Assembly: GCF_900099735.1 (NCBI RefSeq)
Contig: NZ_FNDT01000015.1
Location: forward strand, 1 to 64,000
Direction: 5' to 3'
Source of the DNA: Arthrobacter subterraneus
GTDB lineage: Bacteria; Actinomycetota; Actinomycetes; Actinomycetales; Micrococcaceae
Length of the DNA stretch: 64,000 nucleotides
In this document: positions 63,024 through 64,000 of the stretch, one piece after another
Layout: every line of letters begins with the position of its first letter
Numbering within the stretch: position 1 is the first letter of the stretch
Notes under the pieces: model-generated
The model's input: the letters and a program-made list of their open reading frames with translations, nothing else
Databases searched by the model: none
Told to the model about the DNA's origin: nothing
Program-made: the position numbers and the translations under genes

Positions 63024-63926
63024 ATGAGCACTACTGAATACCAGGTCACCGTCCTCGGGCTCGGCGCGATGGGCCTGCCCATGGCCACGCGCCTCGCCAC
63101 CCGGCTGACCGTCCACGGCTTCGACATCGCCGAAGAGCGGCTCACGCTGGCGAACGACGCCGGTGTCCGCACCTTCACCTCGGGCCGCGATGCCACCCAT
63201 GGCGCCGACGCACTCCTGCTTGCAGTACGGAACGGCGAGCAGCTCACCGACGTCCTGTTCGGCGAGAACGGCGTAGCCGCAGCACTGAAGCCCGGCGCCG
63301 TCGTCATCCTCACCAGCACCGTCGGGACCGAGGCGATCGCCGACACTGTCGCACGCCTCGCCGAGTTCGGTGTTGAGCTGGTCGACGCACCCCTCTCGGG
63401 TGGCCCCAAGCGGGCCGGGGAGGGTGACCTGCTCATTGTGGTCGGCGCCGCTCCCGCCGCAGTGGAGGCTGCCCGCCCGGTCCTGGAGCTGCTGGCCTCC
63501 ACGCTGAGCATCGTCGGGAACAAGCCCGGTGACGGTCAGGCGCTCAAGACGGTCAACCAGCTGCTGTGCGGAGTGCACATCGCCGCCGCCGCCGAAGCGA
63601 TGGCGCTGGCCGACGCGCTCGGCCTGGACCAGGAGAAGACCCTCGCCGCCCTCGAGGCCGGCGCCGCCGGTTCCTTCATGCTCTCCAACCGCGGGCCGCG
63701 GATCCTTGAGGCGTACAGCGAGGACGGCGCCGAGGTGCTCAGCCGGCTGGACATCTTCGTCAAGGACATGGGGATTGTCGGCAAGGCAACCCGGGGATCC
63801 GGTCTGGCAACGCCGGTCGCTGCCGCCGCTGAACAGCTGTACCTTCTCGGCCAGGCCCAGGGCCTCGCCGCTGCGGATGATTCCGCCGTCATCCGCGTTG
63901 TCGCGCCCACCAGGCGCACCGCCTGA
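63024..63926 (+). CDS. NAD(P)-dependent beta-hydroxyacid dehydrogenase, LtnD/threonate dehydrogenase-like
   Basis: 300 residues. Rossmann motif LGLGAMGLPMATRLATR, substrate loop DAPLSGGPKRAGEG and catalytic Lys175 in GQALKTVNQLLCG. The combination with the DUF1537 kinase is the known signature of L-threonate/D-erythronate use, where the dehydrogenase forms the 3-oxo acid. Sequence alone does not separate it from 3-hydroxyisobutyrate or tartronate semialdehyde reductases; context decides. Confidence 0.92.
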   Translation: MSTTEYQVTVLGLGAMGLPMATRLATRLTVHGFDIAEERLTLANDAGVRTFTSGRDATHGADALLLAVRNGEQLTDVLFGENGVAAALKPGAVVILTSTVGTEAIADTVARLAEFGVELVDAPLSGGPKRAGEGDLLIVVGAAPAAVEAARPVLELLASTLSIVGNKPGDGQALKTVNQLLCGVHIAAAAEAMALADALGLDQEKTLAALEAGAAGSFMLSNRGPRILEAYSEDGAEVLSRLDIFVKDMGIVGKATRGSGLATPVAAAAEQLYLLGQAQGLAAADDSAVIRVVAPTRRTA

Positions 63927-63948
63927 TATCACGGGCGGGTTGGCGGGG

Positions 63949-64000
63949 TCAGTCCAGTGAAGCCACGCGCTCGTCCTGACGGCGGAGAACCGACGCTTCC
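63949..64000 (-). CDS. 3' end of an unidentified gene (partial)
   Basis: An open minus-strand frame enters from the window edge and ends with EASVLRRQDERVASLD and a TGA at 63949-63951. The composition looks coding and the spacing after the convergent dehydrogenase is natural, but only 16 codons are visible, so no function is assigned. Confidence 0.35.
   Translation of the reverse strand, partial: EASVLRRQDERVASLD

Overview
High-GC DNA with frequent GTG/TTG starts, 4-bp ATGA overlaps and several apparently leaderless genes points to an actinobacterium. Protein content resembles the Arthrobacter/Micrococcaceae group; that taxon is an inference from family resemblance, not from a marker gene. 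No tRNA, rRNA, CRISPR array, prophage or insertion sequence was seen.

Layout. (1) 1-2.6 kb: 3' part of pyruvate carboxylase. (2) 2.6-13.1 kb: allantoin/glyoxylate use. A hydantoin-racemase-like protein lies next to an NCS1 permease. A CitE-like lyase and a Bcp peroxiredoxin follow. Then comes the minus-strand operon hyi-glxR-gcl-glxK-allB, which covers allantoin opening and glyoxylate -> tartronate semialdehyde -> glycerate -> phosphoglycerate. The same TTCC-N7-GGAA palindrome precedes both transcription units, twice in tandem before the permease. glxK carries a 1-bp frameshift. (3) 13.1-14.7 kb: an AbiEi/DUF559-like gene bracketed by two 72-bp palindromic repeats, plus a small membrane protein. 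(4) 14.7-23.5 kb: a ThDP enzyme, then a unit resembling the Bacillus subtilis yes cluster (GH42, YesL, two permeases, binding protein) with a divergent CE7 acetylesterase. (5) 23.6-30.7 kb: polyol ABC importer, two polyol dehydrogenases and a divergent AraC regulator. (6) 30.7-45.2 kb: secreted PL11 rhamnogalacturonan lyase and a complete rhamnose pathway (rhaM, rhaI, aldolase-dehydrogenase fusion, rhaB), a LacI regulator, two paralogous Gfo/Idh/MocA oxidoreductases, a broken PmoA gene and a cupin protein. (7) 45.2-58.2 kb: housekeeping and stress genes (EamA transporter, CNNM/CBS protein, DUF1206, RibD-like reductase, truncated cysteine-synthase-like gene, deaminase, AI-2E permease, RecQ, two alpha/beta hydrolases, ArsR, CBS protein). 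(8) 58.3-64 kb: GH35 beta-galactosidase, GntR/FCD regulator and a divergent four-carbon acid-sugar kinase and dehydrogenase pair.

How it works together: the window is mainly a plant-material catabolic region. Deacetylation by CE7, backbone cleavage by PL11, import by the YesOPQ-like transporter and trimming by GH42/GH35 would deliver rhamnose to RhaM-RhaI-RhaB-RhaEW. A TGAATCG-type palindrome at three promoters (yesO-like, rhaM, rhaI) ties uptake and catabolism to one LacI regulator. Neither ABC importer has an ATPase gene here, so a shared ATPase elsewhere is likely. Three genes (glxK, pmoA-like, cysteine-synthase-like) are visibly damaged and need confirmation from raw reads.
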